Below the pieces are notes generated by a model that saw only the letters and a program-made list of their open reading frames with translations, made no database searches and was not told the origin of the DNA. A stretch of DNA of 64,000 bases from an uncultured Faecalibacterium sp. (lineage in GTDB: Bacteria > Bacillota > Clostridia > Oscillospirales > Ruminococcaceae): contig CAKTEF010000004.1 in assembly GCA_934547065.1 (NCBI GenBank), positions 1-64,000 on the forward strand, read 5' to 3'. This document shows positions 38,742 through 47,855 of the stretch, one piece after another. Positions within the stretch are counted from its first letter, which is position 1, and each line of letters begins with the position of its first letter. Both the position numbers and the translations under genes were made by a program.

Positions 38742-40058
38742 ATGAATATTGTTCTTTTGTCCGGTGGCTCCGGTAAGCGTCTGTGGCCCTTGTCCAACGA
38801 CATTCGTTCTAAGCAGTTTATCAAGATTTTCAAGAAGGAAGATGGTACCTATGAGTCGATGGTACAGCGTGTCTATCGCCAGATTAAGAAGGTTGACACG
38901 GATGCAACCGTGACCATTGCTACCAGCAAGACGCAGGTTTCTGCGATTCACAACCAGTTGGGCGAGGATGTAGGTATCAGCGTGGAGCCCTGTCGTCGGG
39001 ATACCTTTCCGGCGATTGCACTGGCAACCACCTATTTGGTAGACGTGATGCACATTGACCCTTCTGAATCTGTGGTTGTATGCCCGGTCGACCCCTATGT
39101 AGAGGATAACTACTTTGAAGCACTGAAAGAACTGTCAGAGCAGGCGGATAAATGCGAAGCAAACCTTGTCCTGATGGGCATCGAGCCGACCTATCCCAGT
39201 GAAAAGTATGGCTATATCATCCCGGAGAGTGCGGACCATGTAGCCACGGTTAAGACTTTCAAAGAAAAACCGACTGCGGATGTGGCAGAACAGTACATTG
39301 CGCAGGGCGCACTTTGGAACGGCGGTGTCTTTGCCTATAAGCTGGGCTATGTGATGAACAAGGCTCATGAACTGATGGATTTTACCGACTATCAGGACTT
39401 GTTCGATAAGTACGACACGCTGAAGAAGATTTCCTTTGACTATGCGGTGGTCGAGCATGAGCCGAAGATTCAGGTTGTCCGGTTCGCCGGTATGTGGAAA
39501 GATTTGGGTACCTGGAATACCCTGACTGAGGCAATGGATGAATCTATTGTGGGTCGAGGAATGATGAATGATACCTGCATGGATGTTCACATTGTGAATG
39601 AACTGGACGTTCCAGTTTTGGCGATGGGTTTGCAAGACGTAATTATTTCTGCATCGCCGGATGGTATTCTTGTTAGCGATAAGGATGCAAGTGATGGAAT
39701 TAAGCCTCTGGTAGATTCGTTCGAACAGCAGGTGATGTTTGCAGAAAAATCGTGGGGTGATTTTAAAGTTATGGATGTGGAAAAATCATCCATGACTATC
39801 AAGGTTACATTAAATGCTGGACAAAGAATGAACTATCACAGTCATAAACATCGTGATGAGGTTTGGGTTGTGATTTCTGGTGAAGGAAAAACAGTTGTAG
39901 ATGGTATGGAGCAAAAGGTCAAGGCAGGGGACGTGATCACTATGTCCGCAGGCTGCCGCCATACTGTTATGGCAGATACCGAGCTGAAGCTAATCGAAGT
40001 GCAACTGGGTGAAGATATCAATGTCCACGACAAGCAGAAATTTGAACTGGAATACTGA
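38742..40058 (+). CDS. manC: mannose-1-phosphate guanylyltransferase
   Basis: It makes GDP-mannose from mannose-1-phosphate and GTP. The 438-residue product has the nucleotidyltransferase signature LLSGGSGKRLWPLSNDIRSK at residues 5-24, VCPVDPYVED, and GVFAYKLGYV. A C-terminal cupin domain (about 345-438: MNYHSHKHRDEVWVVISGEG) is normal for the short ManC type. It is more GC-rich than the glycosyltransferase genes on either side and forms a cassette with manA and a phosphosugar mutase. Confidence 0.93.
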   Translation: MNIVLLSGGSGKRLWPLSNDIRSKQFIKIFKKEDGTYESMVQRVYRQIKKVDTDATVTIATSKTQVSAIHNQLGEDVGISVEPCRRDTFPAIALATTYLVDVMHIDPSESVVVCPVDPYVEDNYFEALKELSEQADKCEANLVLMGIEPTYPSEKYGYIIPESADHVATVKTFKEKPTADVAEQYIAQGALWNGGVFAYKLGYVMNKAHELMDFTDYQDLFDKYDTLKKISFDYAVVEHEPKIQVVRFAGMWKDLGTWNTLTEAMDESIVGRGMMNDTCMDVHIVNELDVPVLAMGLQDVIISASPDGILVSDKDASDGIKPLVDSFEQQVMFAEKSWGDFKVMDVEKSSMTIKVTLNAGQRMNYHSHKHRDEVWVVISGEGKTVVDGMEQKVKAGDVITMSAGCRHTVMADTELKLIEVQLGEDINVHDKQKFELEY

Positions 40059-40077
40059 TATAGCGCAGGAGGCATCT

Positions 40078-41064
40078 ATGCCAAACAAGAATAAGCCTCT
40101 TTTGCTCCGACCGTCCGGGAAAGATTATCTTTGGGGTGGCAGCCGTTTAAATGATGAATTTGAAAAAAACATCGACCTGACCCCGCTGGCAGAGACATGG
40201 GAGTGCTCCACGCATCCCGATGGCCCCAGCTATGTGGTGGGCGGTGCGTTTGATGGGCAGGAGCTGGCAGAGGTGCTGAGAACACACCCGGAGTATCTGG
40301 GGGAGCGCCATAAGGGCGAGAACGCTCTGCCGATCCTCATCAAATTCATCGACGCCAAGAAAGACCTGTCGGTGCAGGTGCATCCCACCGATGCCTACGC
40401 ACAGGAGCATGAAAACGGTCAGCTGGGCAAGACCGAGATGTGGTATGTGCTGGATGCCGGACGCGAGGCGAAGCTGGTCTACGGACTCAAGCAGAACTGC
40501 ACAAAGGCCGAGATGCGCAGGGCGATCGCAGACGGCACGGTGATGAAATATCTGCAAAAGGTCCCCATCCACAAGGATGATCTGTTTTTCATTCAGGCTG
40601 GGACAGTCCATGCCATCGGTGCGGGTGCGCTGGTAGCAGAGATTCAGGAAAACTCCAACCTGACCTATCGCCTGTACGATTATGACCGTGTAGGCAAGGA
40701 TGGCAAAAAGCGGGAGCTGCACATCGACAAGGCGCTGGATGTGGCGAACTTGAAGAGCAGCGCAGAGCCGAAACAGCCGCTCCGGGTGCTGAAATACCGG
40801 CAGGGCATTGCCTCTGAGCTGCTGACCCGCTGCAAGTATTTTGAGGTGTACCGGATGATCGTCAACACCGAGCGGCGGCAGAAGGTGCACTACCGGGCGG
40901 ATGAGATCGCTTTCCGGGTGCTGCTCTGCGTCAACGGCTGCGGCACGATCTCCTATGAGGGCGGCAATCTTCCGTTCTATAAGGGAGACTGCATCTTTGT
41001 CCCGGCGGATTCCGAGGTGCTGACCATCCACGGGCAGGCACAATTTCTGGATGTGAGAGGGTAA
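40078..41064 (+). CDS. manA: mannose-6-phosphate isomerase, class I type
   Basis: It interconverts fructose-6-phosphate and mannose-6-phosphate. The 328-residue cupin-type protein has PSGKDYLWGGSRLND, ETWECSTHPDGPS, LSVQVHPTDAYAQEHE and GTVHAIGAGALVAEIQENSN, where Gln, His, Glu and His coordinate zinc. The ATG at 40078 follows GGAGGCATCT; an upstream in-frame ATG overlaps manC and is less likely. With manC and the next gene it supplies GDP-mannose. Confidence 0.93.
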   Translation: MPNKNKPLLLRPSGKDYLWGGSRLNDEFEKNIDLTPLAETWECSTHPDGPSYVVGGAFDGQELAEVLRTHPEYLGERHKGENALPILIKFIDAKKDLSVQVHPTDAYAQEHENGQLGKTEMWYVLDAGREAKLVYGLKQNCTKAEMRRAIADGTVMKYLQKVPIHKDDLFFIQAGTVHAIGAGALVAEIQENSNLTYRLYDYDRVGKDGKKRELHIDKALDVANLKSSAEPKQPLRVLKYRQGIASELLTRCKYFEVYRMIVNTERRQKVHYRADEIAFRVLLCVNGCGTISYEGGNLPFYKGDCIFVPADSEVLTIHGQAQFLDVRG

Positions 41065-41069
41065 ATGAT

Positions 41070-42752
41070 ATGGATATTAAAAAGGAATACGAGCGCTGGC
41101 TGGAAAATGCCACCGCAGATGCCGACGTAGTGGCAGAGCTGAAGACGCTGGACGATGCTAAGATCGAGGACGCTTTTTACCGTGACCTCGCCTTTGGCAC
41201 GGGCGGTCTGCGCGGTGTCATCGGCGCAGGCACCAACCGGATGAACGTCTACACCGTGGCGAAGGCTTCTCAGGGCTTGGCCGACTACCTGAAAAAGAAC
41301 GTTGCAGAGCCGTCTGTGGCCATCGGCTATGACAGCCGCATCAAGAGCGATGTATTCGCAAAGGTGGCAGCGGGTGTGTTTGCCGCCAATGGTGTCAAGG
41401 TGAATATCTGGCCCGTTCTGATGCCGGTTCCTACCGTGTCCTTTGCGACCCGTTATCTGCACACCGCTGCCGGGGTTATGGTAACGGCTTCCCACAATCC
41501 CAGCAAGTACAACGGCTACAAGGTCTACGGTGCTGACGGCTGTCAGATCACGACCGAAGCCGCAGCTGAAATTCTGGCGGAGATCGAGAAGTTGGATATC
41601 TTTGCGGACGTCAAGACCAGCGATTTTGAAGCAGGCGTGGCAAACGGTGGCATCCAGTATATCCCGGATGAGGTCTATACCGCCTTTGTGGAACAGGTTA
41701 AGAGCCAGTCCGTCCTGTTTGGCGAAGAAGTCAATAAGGACGTGGCTATTGTCTACAGCCCACTGAACGGCACTGGCCTGAAGCCCGTGACCCGTACCTT
41801 AAAAGAAATGGGTTACACCAATATCACAGTGGTCAAGGAGCAGGAGCAGCCGGATGGCAACTTCCCGACCTGCCCGTATCCTAACCCGGAAATCAAGGAA
41901 GCGATGGCACTGGGCATGGCGTATGCCAAGAAGTGCAACGCTGACCTGCTGCTGGCTACCGATCCTGACTGTGACCGTGTGGGTATTGCCGTCAAGAACA
42001 AAGCGGGGGAATACGAACTGCTGACAGGCAACCAGACGGGTATGCTGTTGCTGGATTATATCTGCAGCCAGCGCGTCAAGCATGGCAAGATGCCCGCCGA
42101 CCCGGTCATGGTCAAGACCATCGTCACAATGGATATGGGCGAGCAGATCGCTACCCACTATGGCTTGCGCACCATCAATGTGCTGACCGGCTTCAAGTTC
42201 ATCGGTGAGCAGATCGGCAAGCTGGAACAGCAGGGCAAGGCGGACAGCTATGTGTTCGGCTTTGAGGAAAGCTACGGCTATTTGACCGGCTCCTACGTCC
42301 GCGATAAGGACGGCGTGGACGGTGCGTACATGATTTGCGAAATGTTCAGCTACTATGCAACCAGGGGCATCAGCCTGCTGGACAAGCTGGACGAGTTGTA
42401 CAAGACCTACGGCTACTGCCTGAACACGCTACATAGCTATGAGTTTGATGGCAGCGCCGGTTTTGCTAAGATGCAGAGTATCATGCAGGCATTCCGGGGC
42501 GACATCAAGGAATTTGGCGGCAAGAAGGTCGTCAAGCTGCTGGACTACGCTCCGGGTCTGGATGGTCTGCCTAAGTCCGATGTGCTCAAGTTCTTGCTGG
42601 AAGATAACTGCTCCATCGTGGTGCGCCCCTCTGGCACTGAGCCGAAGCTGAAAACCTATATCTCTGTTAGCGCAGAGAATAAGGAAACTGCCGAAATGGT
42701 GGAAAGATTTCTGTCTGATGCGGTTGCAACTGTAATGAATGGAGTGCTGTGA
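41070..42752 (+). CDS. phosphohexomutase (phosphomannomutase/phosphoglucomutase)
   Basis: This alpha-D-phosphohexomutase of 560 residues has the phosphoserine loop GVMVTASHNPSKYNGYKVYG (about 136-155), the metal-binding DPDCDRVGIAV (about 304), the sugar-specificity FGFEESYGYLTGSYVRDKDG (about 397) and the phosphate-binding RPSGTEPKLKTY (about 522). Position between manA and glycosyltransferases suggests mannose-6-P to mannose-1-P. A PgcA-type glucose activity is also possible. Its stop overlaps the next start (TGATG). Confidence 0.92.
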   Translation: MDIKKEYERWLENATADADVVAELKTLDDAKIEDAFYRDLAFGTGGLRGVIGAGTNRMNVYTVAKASQGLADYLKKNVAEPSVAIGYDSRIKSDVFAKVAAGVFAANGVKVNIWPVLMPVPTVSFATRYLHTAAGVMVTASHNPSKYNGYKVYGADGCQITTEAAAEILAEIEKLDIFADVKTSDFEAGVANGGIQYIPDEVYTAFVEQVKSQSVLFGEEVNKDVAIVYSPLNGTGLKPVTRTLKEMGYTNITVVKEQEQPDGNFPTCPYPNPEIKEAMALGMAYAKKCNADLLLATDPDCDRVGIAVKNKAGEYELLTGNQTGMLLLDYICSQRVKHGKMPADPVMVKTIVTMDMGEQIATHYGLRTINVLTGFKFIGEQIGKLEQQGKADSYVFGFEESYGYLTGSYVRDKDGVDGAYMICEMFSYYATRGISLLDKLDELYKTYGYCLNTLHSYEFDGSAGFAKMQSIMQAFRGDIKEFGGKKVVKLLDYAPGLDGLPKSDVLKFLLEDNCSIVVRPSGTEPKLKTYISVSAENKETAEMVERFLSDAVATVMNGVL

Positions 42753-43990
42753 TGAAACTAGTATATCTTGTACAGTATTTTTCACCAGAGAAAGCATCTG
42801 GCTTGCAACTTGTTGAGGATCTCTTAGAAGGTTTTTCTGCTCATGGTTGGAAAACAGATGTATTCACACCTACTCCTACTCGAGGTGTAACGGACGAACA
42901 GCGTAAAGAGTATGCCCGTAAAAGAGTTGAAGTTAAATATGATAGTAGACTGACCATTCATAGGATGCATTTGTATCGTGAAGGAAAGGGCTTCGTTGGA
43001 CGTGCAATCCGATATGTCCTGTTTAGTATAGAGTGCTTTTGGAAGGCGGCTACCGTTCCAGCGGATTTTATTTTTACAGGAAGTGGACCGCCGACACAAG
43101 GAGTTGTTGTGGGACTTGCTAAAAAGGTGTCTGGTAAGAAAGTAATCTACAACCTGCAGGATATTTTTCCAGACTCACTTGTAACATCAGGAATATGTGG
43201 GGAAAACTCTTTCTTGATGAAAATTGGTCATGCCATGGAGAACTTTACTTATCGTAATGCCGACCACATTATTACGATAACTGATGATATGAAAGCCAAT
43301 ATTGTGAAAAAAGGTGTACCGGAAGACAAAATCTCAGTTGTCCGCAATTGGATTGATACGGATAAGGTAAAGCATGTTCCTCGTGAGAGTAATATACTTT
43401 TTGATGAGTTGAAGTTATCCAGGGATAGCTTCAACGTGGTGTACGCTGGGAATCTTGGAAAGGTTCAAGGCGTGGACGTAATTCTTAAAACGGCTTCTTT
43501 AATGAAGGATTATAGTGATATCAAGTTTGTTATCTTTGGCAATGGGAGCGAAGAAGAGAATCTAAAAAAAATAGTAAACGATAATCATCTTGATAATGTT
43601 TTAATGTTTCCGTTACAGCCGATTGAGCGGGTATCAGAGGTTTACAGTATGGCGGATATTGCAGTCATATCCTGCACACCGGGAACTGGTGGAAGTGGTA
43701 TGCCGAGCAAGACATGGACAATTATGGCTGCAGGTGTTCCGATTATTGCTTCTTTTGATATGCCAAGCGAAATGGAGCGAACAATTGAAGAGGCTGAATG
43801 CGGATTCTGCACAAGAGCTGGTGATGAGAATGAGCTTTGTGAGAAAATAATGCGAGTTTATAGAGACGGCCAGCTAAAAGAATGCCTTGGACGAAACGCA
43901 AGAAAGTATGCAGAAGAAAATGTTTCCAAGACAGAAGCGGTAGCAAGGTACATAAAGTCAATTGAAAAAGTAGTTGACAGGGAGAAATAA
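42752..43990 (+). CDS. WbuB-like GT4 glycosyltransferase
   Basis: The 412-residue GT-B enzyme starts MKLVYLVQYFSPEKASGLQL and carries TGSGPPTQGVVVGLAKKVSG, YNLQDIFPDSLVTSGI, VVYAGNLGKVQGVDVIL and SCTPGTGGSGMPSKTWTIMA. This pattern resembles WbuB/WcaI-type enzymes that transfer FucNAc or fucose in O-antigen and colanic acid pathways. With a UDP-L-FucNAc pathway in the same locus, a FucNAc transferase role is plausible. The gene is AT-rich and opens the second imported-looking block. Confidence 0.87.
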   Translation: MKLVYLVQYFSPEKASGLQLVEDLLEGFSAHGWKTDVFTPTPTRGVTDEQRKEYARKRVEVKYDSRLTIHRMHLYREGKGFVGRAIRYVLFSIECFWKAATVPADFIFTGSGPPTQGVVVGLAKKVSGKKVIYNLQDIFPDSLVTSGICGENSFLMKIGHAMENFTYRNADHIITITDDMKANIVKKGVPEDKISVVRNWIDTDKVKHVPRESNILFDELKLSRDSFNVVYAGNLGKVQGVDVILKTASLMKDYSDIKFVIFGNGSEEENLKKIVNDNHLDNVLMFPLQPIERVSEVYSMADIAVISCTPGTGGSGMPSKTWTIMAAGVPIIASFDMPSEMERTIEEAECGFCTRAGDENELCEKIMRVYRDGQLKECLGRNARKYAEENVSKTEAVARYIKSIEKVVDREK

Positions 43991-43992
43991 TC

Positions 43993-45033
43993 ATGCGAAT
44001 TCTTTTGCTGTCTCCTCTGCCGCCGCCGTCAGGTGGAATTGCACGGTGGACGGAAAGATATTTGGAGTGGTGCAGAGGCAAACATAATGTAGTGGTTGTA
44101 AATACTGCGTTACAGGGAGAACGTGCAGGTGAAGCGGGAAAACAAAGAAAACTCATAGATGAAGTAAAAAGAGCAGTATATGTCATTGGTGAAACAAGAA
44201 AAGGATTAAAGAGCAAGCCTGATATAGTTCATATCAATACAAGCTGTTCCAGATTTGGTATCTTGCGCGATTGGATATGCATGGAATTGTCTCACAAGAA
44301 AAAGGTGCCTGTAATTGTGCATTGTCATTGTAATATTGAAGATCAGCTTGGTACAGGGAAAATGGCAACAAAGCTGTTTTCGGACATGGTAAATAAATCT
44401 GAAAAAGTTTTGGTCTTGAATAGCAGTTCCAAGAATTATGTCGAAAAGATTAATTCCGGAAAGGTGGACTTGTGCCCAAATTTTGTTTTGACTAATCAGA
44501 TTTCTGATTATCATAAGATTAGAGATCGAATCGAAAAAGTTATTTATGTTGGAGATGTACGTCTATCCAAAGGCTCAGATGATTATTATCTGCTAGCCAA
44601 GCAAAATCCTGAAGTGAAATTTAATGTTGTTGGATCTGTAACAGAAGAAATAGCACAGCTAGAAAAACCAAAAAATGTACACACTCTTGGAAGGCTTGAG
44701 GCAGCTGATGTCGAAAAGCAGCTAAACGAGGCAGATGTGTTTGTTTTTCCATCCCTTACAGAAGGATTTTCAAATGCGATGCTAGAGGCAATGGCACATG
44801 GATTGCCGATTATTGCAACAGATGTTGGTGCAGCAACAGATATGATAGAAAGTTGCGGAGGGACGGTTGTTTCGGTTCATGATGTTAGTGCAATGCAGAG
44901 TGCGCTAAATAATATGAATAAGCCAGAGACGAGAAAGGCGATGTCTGAATGGAACATCAATAAAGTAAAGCAGTACTATGAGTATAACCAAGTGATAGAA
45001 AAATTGTTTCATATCTATGAGGATGTTATATGA
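43993..45033 (+). CDS. GT4-type glycosyltransferase
   Basis: The 346-residue GT-B protein starts MRILLLSPLPPPSGGIARWT, a typical glycine-rich acceptor loop. It has IVHCHCNIEDQLGTGK, YVGDVRLSKGSDDYYLLAK, PSLTEGFSNAMLEAMAHGLP (about 252) with the E-x7-E-type donor motif, and ATDVGAATDMIESCGGT. It lies 2 bp after the previous gene and overlaps the next (ATGA), so it is in the operon. AT-rich. Sugar unknown. Confidence 0.87.
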   Translation: MRILLLSPLPPPSGGIARWTERYLEWCRGKHNVVVVNTALQGERAGEAGKQRKLIDEVKRAVYVIGETRKGLKSKPDIVHINTSCSRFGILRDWICMELSHKKKVPVIVHCHCNIEDQLGTGKMATKLFSDMVNKSEKVLVLNSSSKNYVEKINSGKVDLCPNFVLTNQISDYHKIRDRIEKVIYVGDVRLSKGSDDYYLLAKQNPEVKFNVVGSVTEEIAQLEKPKNVHTLGRLEAADVEKQLNEADVFVFPSLTEGFSNAMLEAMAHGLPIIATDVGAATDMIESCGGTVVSVHDVSAMQSALNNMNKPETRKAMSEWNINKVKQYYEYNQVIEKLFHIYEDVI

Positions 45034-45575
45034 ATAAATTTGTGTGGACAGTTTCCCATGTGGTATCCAAGGGCGTACATAAGCTGATAGAGGAACCAAT
45101 CAAAAAGTGCATGTTGGGAAAGCATGGAAGGAACGTACATATCGGTCATAACGTAACTGGAAACTTGGAAAATATCTATTGTGGTGACGACGTATCGCTG
45201 GGAGGAGAAAACCTTTTTCTAAGTTCAAATGCTAAAGTATATATTGGCGACAATGTTATGTTTGGACCGCGCGTTACAGTTATAACAGGCGACCACAGAA
45301 TTGATGTGCCCGGAAAGCCGATGATTGCAGTGACCGAGAAATTGCCCGAAAATGATCAAGATGTTGTATTTGAGGGCGATAACTGGATAGGAGCCAATGT
45401 TACCATCTTAAAGGGGGTAACGATTGGTGAGGGAGCTGTTGTTGCTGCTGGTGCGGTAGTGACAAGAAATATAGATAAATATTCTATCTGGGGGGGGATT
45501 CCAGCAAGAAAATTGCGGGATAGATTCCAAGATTTATCTAGTAAACCCGTCGATATTGCTGGACAAGAAAAATGA
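45030..45575 (+). CDS. hexapeptide-repeat O-acetyltransferase
   Basis: The 181-residue left-handed beta-helix protein of the WbbJ/maltose-acetyltransferase type has GRNVHIGHNVTGNLEN, FGPRVTVITGDHRIDV (catalytic His), NWIGANVTILKGVTIGEGAV then VAAGAVVTRN, and YSIWGGIPARKL. It probably acetylates a sugar of the repeat unit. A G8 run at 45490-45497 encodes the WGG and could slip, changing the last 25 residues. It overlaps both neighbours by four bases. Confidence 0.87.
   Translation: MNKFVWTVSHVVSKGVHKLIEEPIKKCMLGKHGRNVHIGHNVTGNLENIYCGDDVSLGGENLFLSSNAKVYIGDNVMFGPRVTVITGDHRIDVPGKPMIAVTEKLPENDQDVVFEGDNWIGANVTILKGVTIGEGAVVAAGAVVTRNIDKYSIWGGIPARKLRDRFQDLSSKPVDIAGQEK
45490..45497 (+). repeat. G8 homopolymer in the acetyltransferase gene
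   Basis: Encodes part of the WGG of YSIWGGIPAR. It is in frame at present. Slippage would alter the C-terminus. Confidence 0.6.
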
Positions 45576-46639
45576 AAAAAGTAATGGTAGTCATACCCGC
45601 TTTAGGAAGCGGTGGTGGAGAGAGACTCGCAGTGTCGTTAATTGCGAAAATGGATCCTCGAATCATCAAAACAAAACTGGTTGTTTTATATCCCTATGAA
45701 GATACTGATAACGCATCATTTGCAAAGCAATATGCAATCGACACAGTGTACTTGAACAAACATCGTGGTGTGGATTTCTCGATTGTTGGAAAATTAAAAA
45801 AAGAGATTGATACTTTTATGCCAGATGTGATACAAACACATTTGTATGTTGTGGCATACGTTCTTTTAGCTGCGCCATTAAAGATAAAAAAATACCACAC
45901 AGTACATAATGTTGCAGAAAAAGAAGCATTTGGATTTCGGAGAATTATCAATAAAATAGCGTTTAAATTTGGAAACTTTATTCCTGTGGCAATCAGCCCA
46001 TATTGCGCTAAAACTATAGAAGATGTATATGGAATTCAATTTAAAAACATTCCATGCATAATGAATGGAGTGGACACAAGTAAATATGTGGTCTCTCCTA
46101 TTCAACACGAAGGAACTGTATTTATCAATGTTGGAAGACTACAGTCACAAAAAAATCACATGTTATTAATTAATGCGTTTGCAAAGGTACTGGGAAAAGA
46201 TCCAACCGTAAGATTAACCATAGTTGGTGAAGGTGAACTAAGAACCGAGATTGAAAAATTGATTCAAGAATATGGAATAGAACATTACGTTAGTATGCCA
46301 GGGCAGTGTGGTGATGTTCAGAGAAGGCTGAACGCTGCAGATATATTTGTTCAATCCTCTGATTATGAAGGATTACCGATTTCAGGGCTTGAGGCAATGG
46401 CGTGTGGATTGCCGATTATTTCAACAAAAGCAGGCGGCACGGTGGATATCGTAAAAAACGATGAGAATGGCTTTTTGGTAGATATCGGAAACGTAGATGA
46501 ACTTGCAGAAAAGATGCTTTTTTTAGCTCGAAATAAAGAAATTTGCAAGAAAATGGGAAAAAAGTCTAGAGAAATCGTTGAAATGTTTGATATTGATAAG
46601 TGTGCTCAAAGATATCAAAATCTTTATTTGGAAGAATAA
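45572..46639 (+). CDS. GT4-type glycosyltransferase
   Basis: The 355-residue GT-B enzyme starts MKKVMVVIPALGSGGGERLA. Its donor half has FINVGRLQSQKNHMLLINAF (about 185) and VQSSDYEGLPISGLEAMACG then LPIISTKAGGTVDIV (about 265-290). This is the standard EpsD/EpsF-like arrangement. It is translationally coupled to the acetyltransferase gene. AT-rich; acceptor and donor unknown. Confidence 0.88.
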   Translation: MKKVMVVIPALGSGGGERLAVSLIAKMDPRIIKTKLVVLYPYEDTDNASFAKQYAIDTVYLNKHRGVDFSIVGKLKKEIDTFMPDVIQTHLYVVAYVLLAAPLKIKKYHTVHNVAEKEAFGFRRIINKIAFKFGNFIPVAISPYCAKTIEDVYGIQFKNIPCIMNGVDTSKYVVSPIQHEGTVFINVGRLQSQKNHMLLINAFAKVLGKDPTVRLTIVGEGELRTEIEKLIQEYGIEHYVSMPGQCGDVQRRLNAADIFVQSSDYEGLPISGLEAMACGLPIISTKAGGTVDIVKNDENGFLVDIGNVDELAEKMLFLARNKEICKKMGKKSREIVEMFDIDKCAQRYQNLYLEE

Positions 46640-46667
46640 TTTGGAAAAATAGAACTTTGGAGGAGCC

Positions 46668-47855
46668 ATGAACAGTGATTCAAGATTAATTATAAGGCTA
46701 AATAAGGCATTTCTGATATATGCGTTTGTTATTGCGCTACCTTTTTCGTGGGCGTCATTTGCCATTGGCTCAATCTATAGGGCTGTAACCCTGTTGCTGT
46801 TTATCTTATTTCTTTTTGAATCGAGACTTATTATAAGTTATTCAAGTGAAAAAAGATTTCTGTTATTTGGCTGGCTTCTCTATTTGGGGTATGCGGTAAT
46901 AACAATGCTTTGGGCAGTAAATCGAGATGCGGCTATTACGAATAGTTTGAGTCTTGTTTTATTAGGATTCATTGTTATAATATTCTTTTCCGCAGATTTG
47001 CAGGAGGAAGAAGGCTATAAAACTGATTTTTGCTGGATTGTCGCAGGGACAATATGTGTTTTTCTGTATATTTTTGGAGATAGGACAGCGGTAGGAGAAT
47101 ATGGATCAAGAACATCAATGATTATAATGGGTACGGCAACTGATCCAAATGAATTTGCAAGCGTTTTTATTGTTCCATTATCGCTTATGATGTTTAATTT
47201 GCTAAATAAAAAAGGCTCACGCATTTTACAGATAATAATTATGTTGTTATCACTCTACTGCGTCCTAATGTCAGGGTCTCGAGGAGCACTTATTGCAGTA
47301 GCGGTTGCGATGATTATTACTTTGCTTCAAAGTGGTAAGGTTGACGCAAAATCTGTGTTGATTGTCATCGTGTTTGCAATTATAGTTTTACTTCTATTAA
47401 TTCGATACATTATTCCATTAATTCCAGATGATGTTTTAACAAGAATGTCATTAAAGGCTCTTTTGAAAGATGGTGGAAGTGGCCGTGGGGATCTTTGGAC
47501 AGATGCTGTAAGGAAAATTTGGAATGGATCCGTTTTGAGAATGATGTTTGGATATGGTCAATATGGACTCACTGTTGGAACAAAGGGCGTGTCCCAGACA
47601 ATGCACAACCAATTGATTCAACAACTATCAAATTATGGTATCGTTGGATTGGTGTTGTATCTGATTTTAATATATAAGTCATATAAGTCAATCAAACTAA
47701 ACTGTCCAAGATATATGGGTGCTTTTATTGGTATGATGGTTATGAGCCTTACAATAACAATGAGCGTAGCATACAAATTGTTATGGATTCTATTGTTGAT
47801 GCCAGCAGTGATGTCAAACAAAGGCAAGGAGATAAGATTTGATGATGGAAAGTAA
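46668..47855 (+). CDS. wzy: O-antigen polymerase/ligase-like membrane protein (Wzy)
   Basis: The 395-residue protein has about 10-12 membrane helices and one larger loop containing SGSRGALIAVAVAMIITLLQ, ARG-less here but with RMSLKALLKDGGSGRGDLWT and GYGQYGLTVGTKGVSQTMHN QLIQ, which matches the periplasmic loop of Wzy/WaaL-fold proteins. It should polymerise lipid-linked repeat units outside the membrane. It overlaps the flippase gene by 14 bp. As usual for Wzy, similarity rests on topology and short motifs. Confidence 0.8.
   Translation: MNSDSRLIIRLNKAFLIYAFVIALPFSWASFAIGSIYRAVTLLLFILFLFESRLIISYSSEKRFLLFGWLLYLGYAVITMLWAVNRDAAITNSLSLVLLGFIVIIFFSADLQEEEGYKTDFCWIVAGTICVFLYIFGDRTAVGEYGSRTSMIIMGTATDPNEFASVFIVPLSLMMFNLLNKKGSRILQIIIMLLSLYCVLMSGSRGALIAVAVAMIITLLQSGKVDAKSVLIVIVFAIIVLLLLIRYIIPLIPDDVLTRMSLKALLKDGGSGRGDLWTDAVRKIWNGSVLRMMFGYGQYGLTVGTKGVSQTMHNQLIQQLSNYGIVGLVLYLILIYKSYKSIKLNCPRYMGAFIGMMVMSLTITMSVAYKLLWILLLMPAVMSNKGKEIRFDDGK

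Noticed and set aside
43566..43573. A8 run in the WbuB-like gene as a slippage switch
   Set aside because: A-runs of this length are expected by chance in AT-rich genes and the frame is intact.
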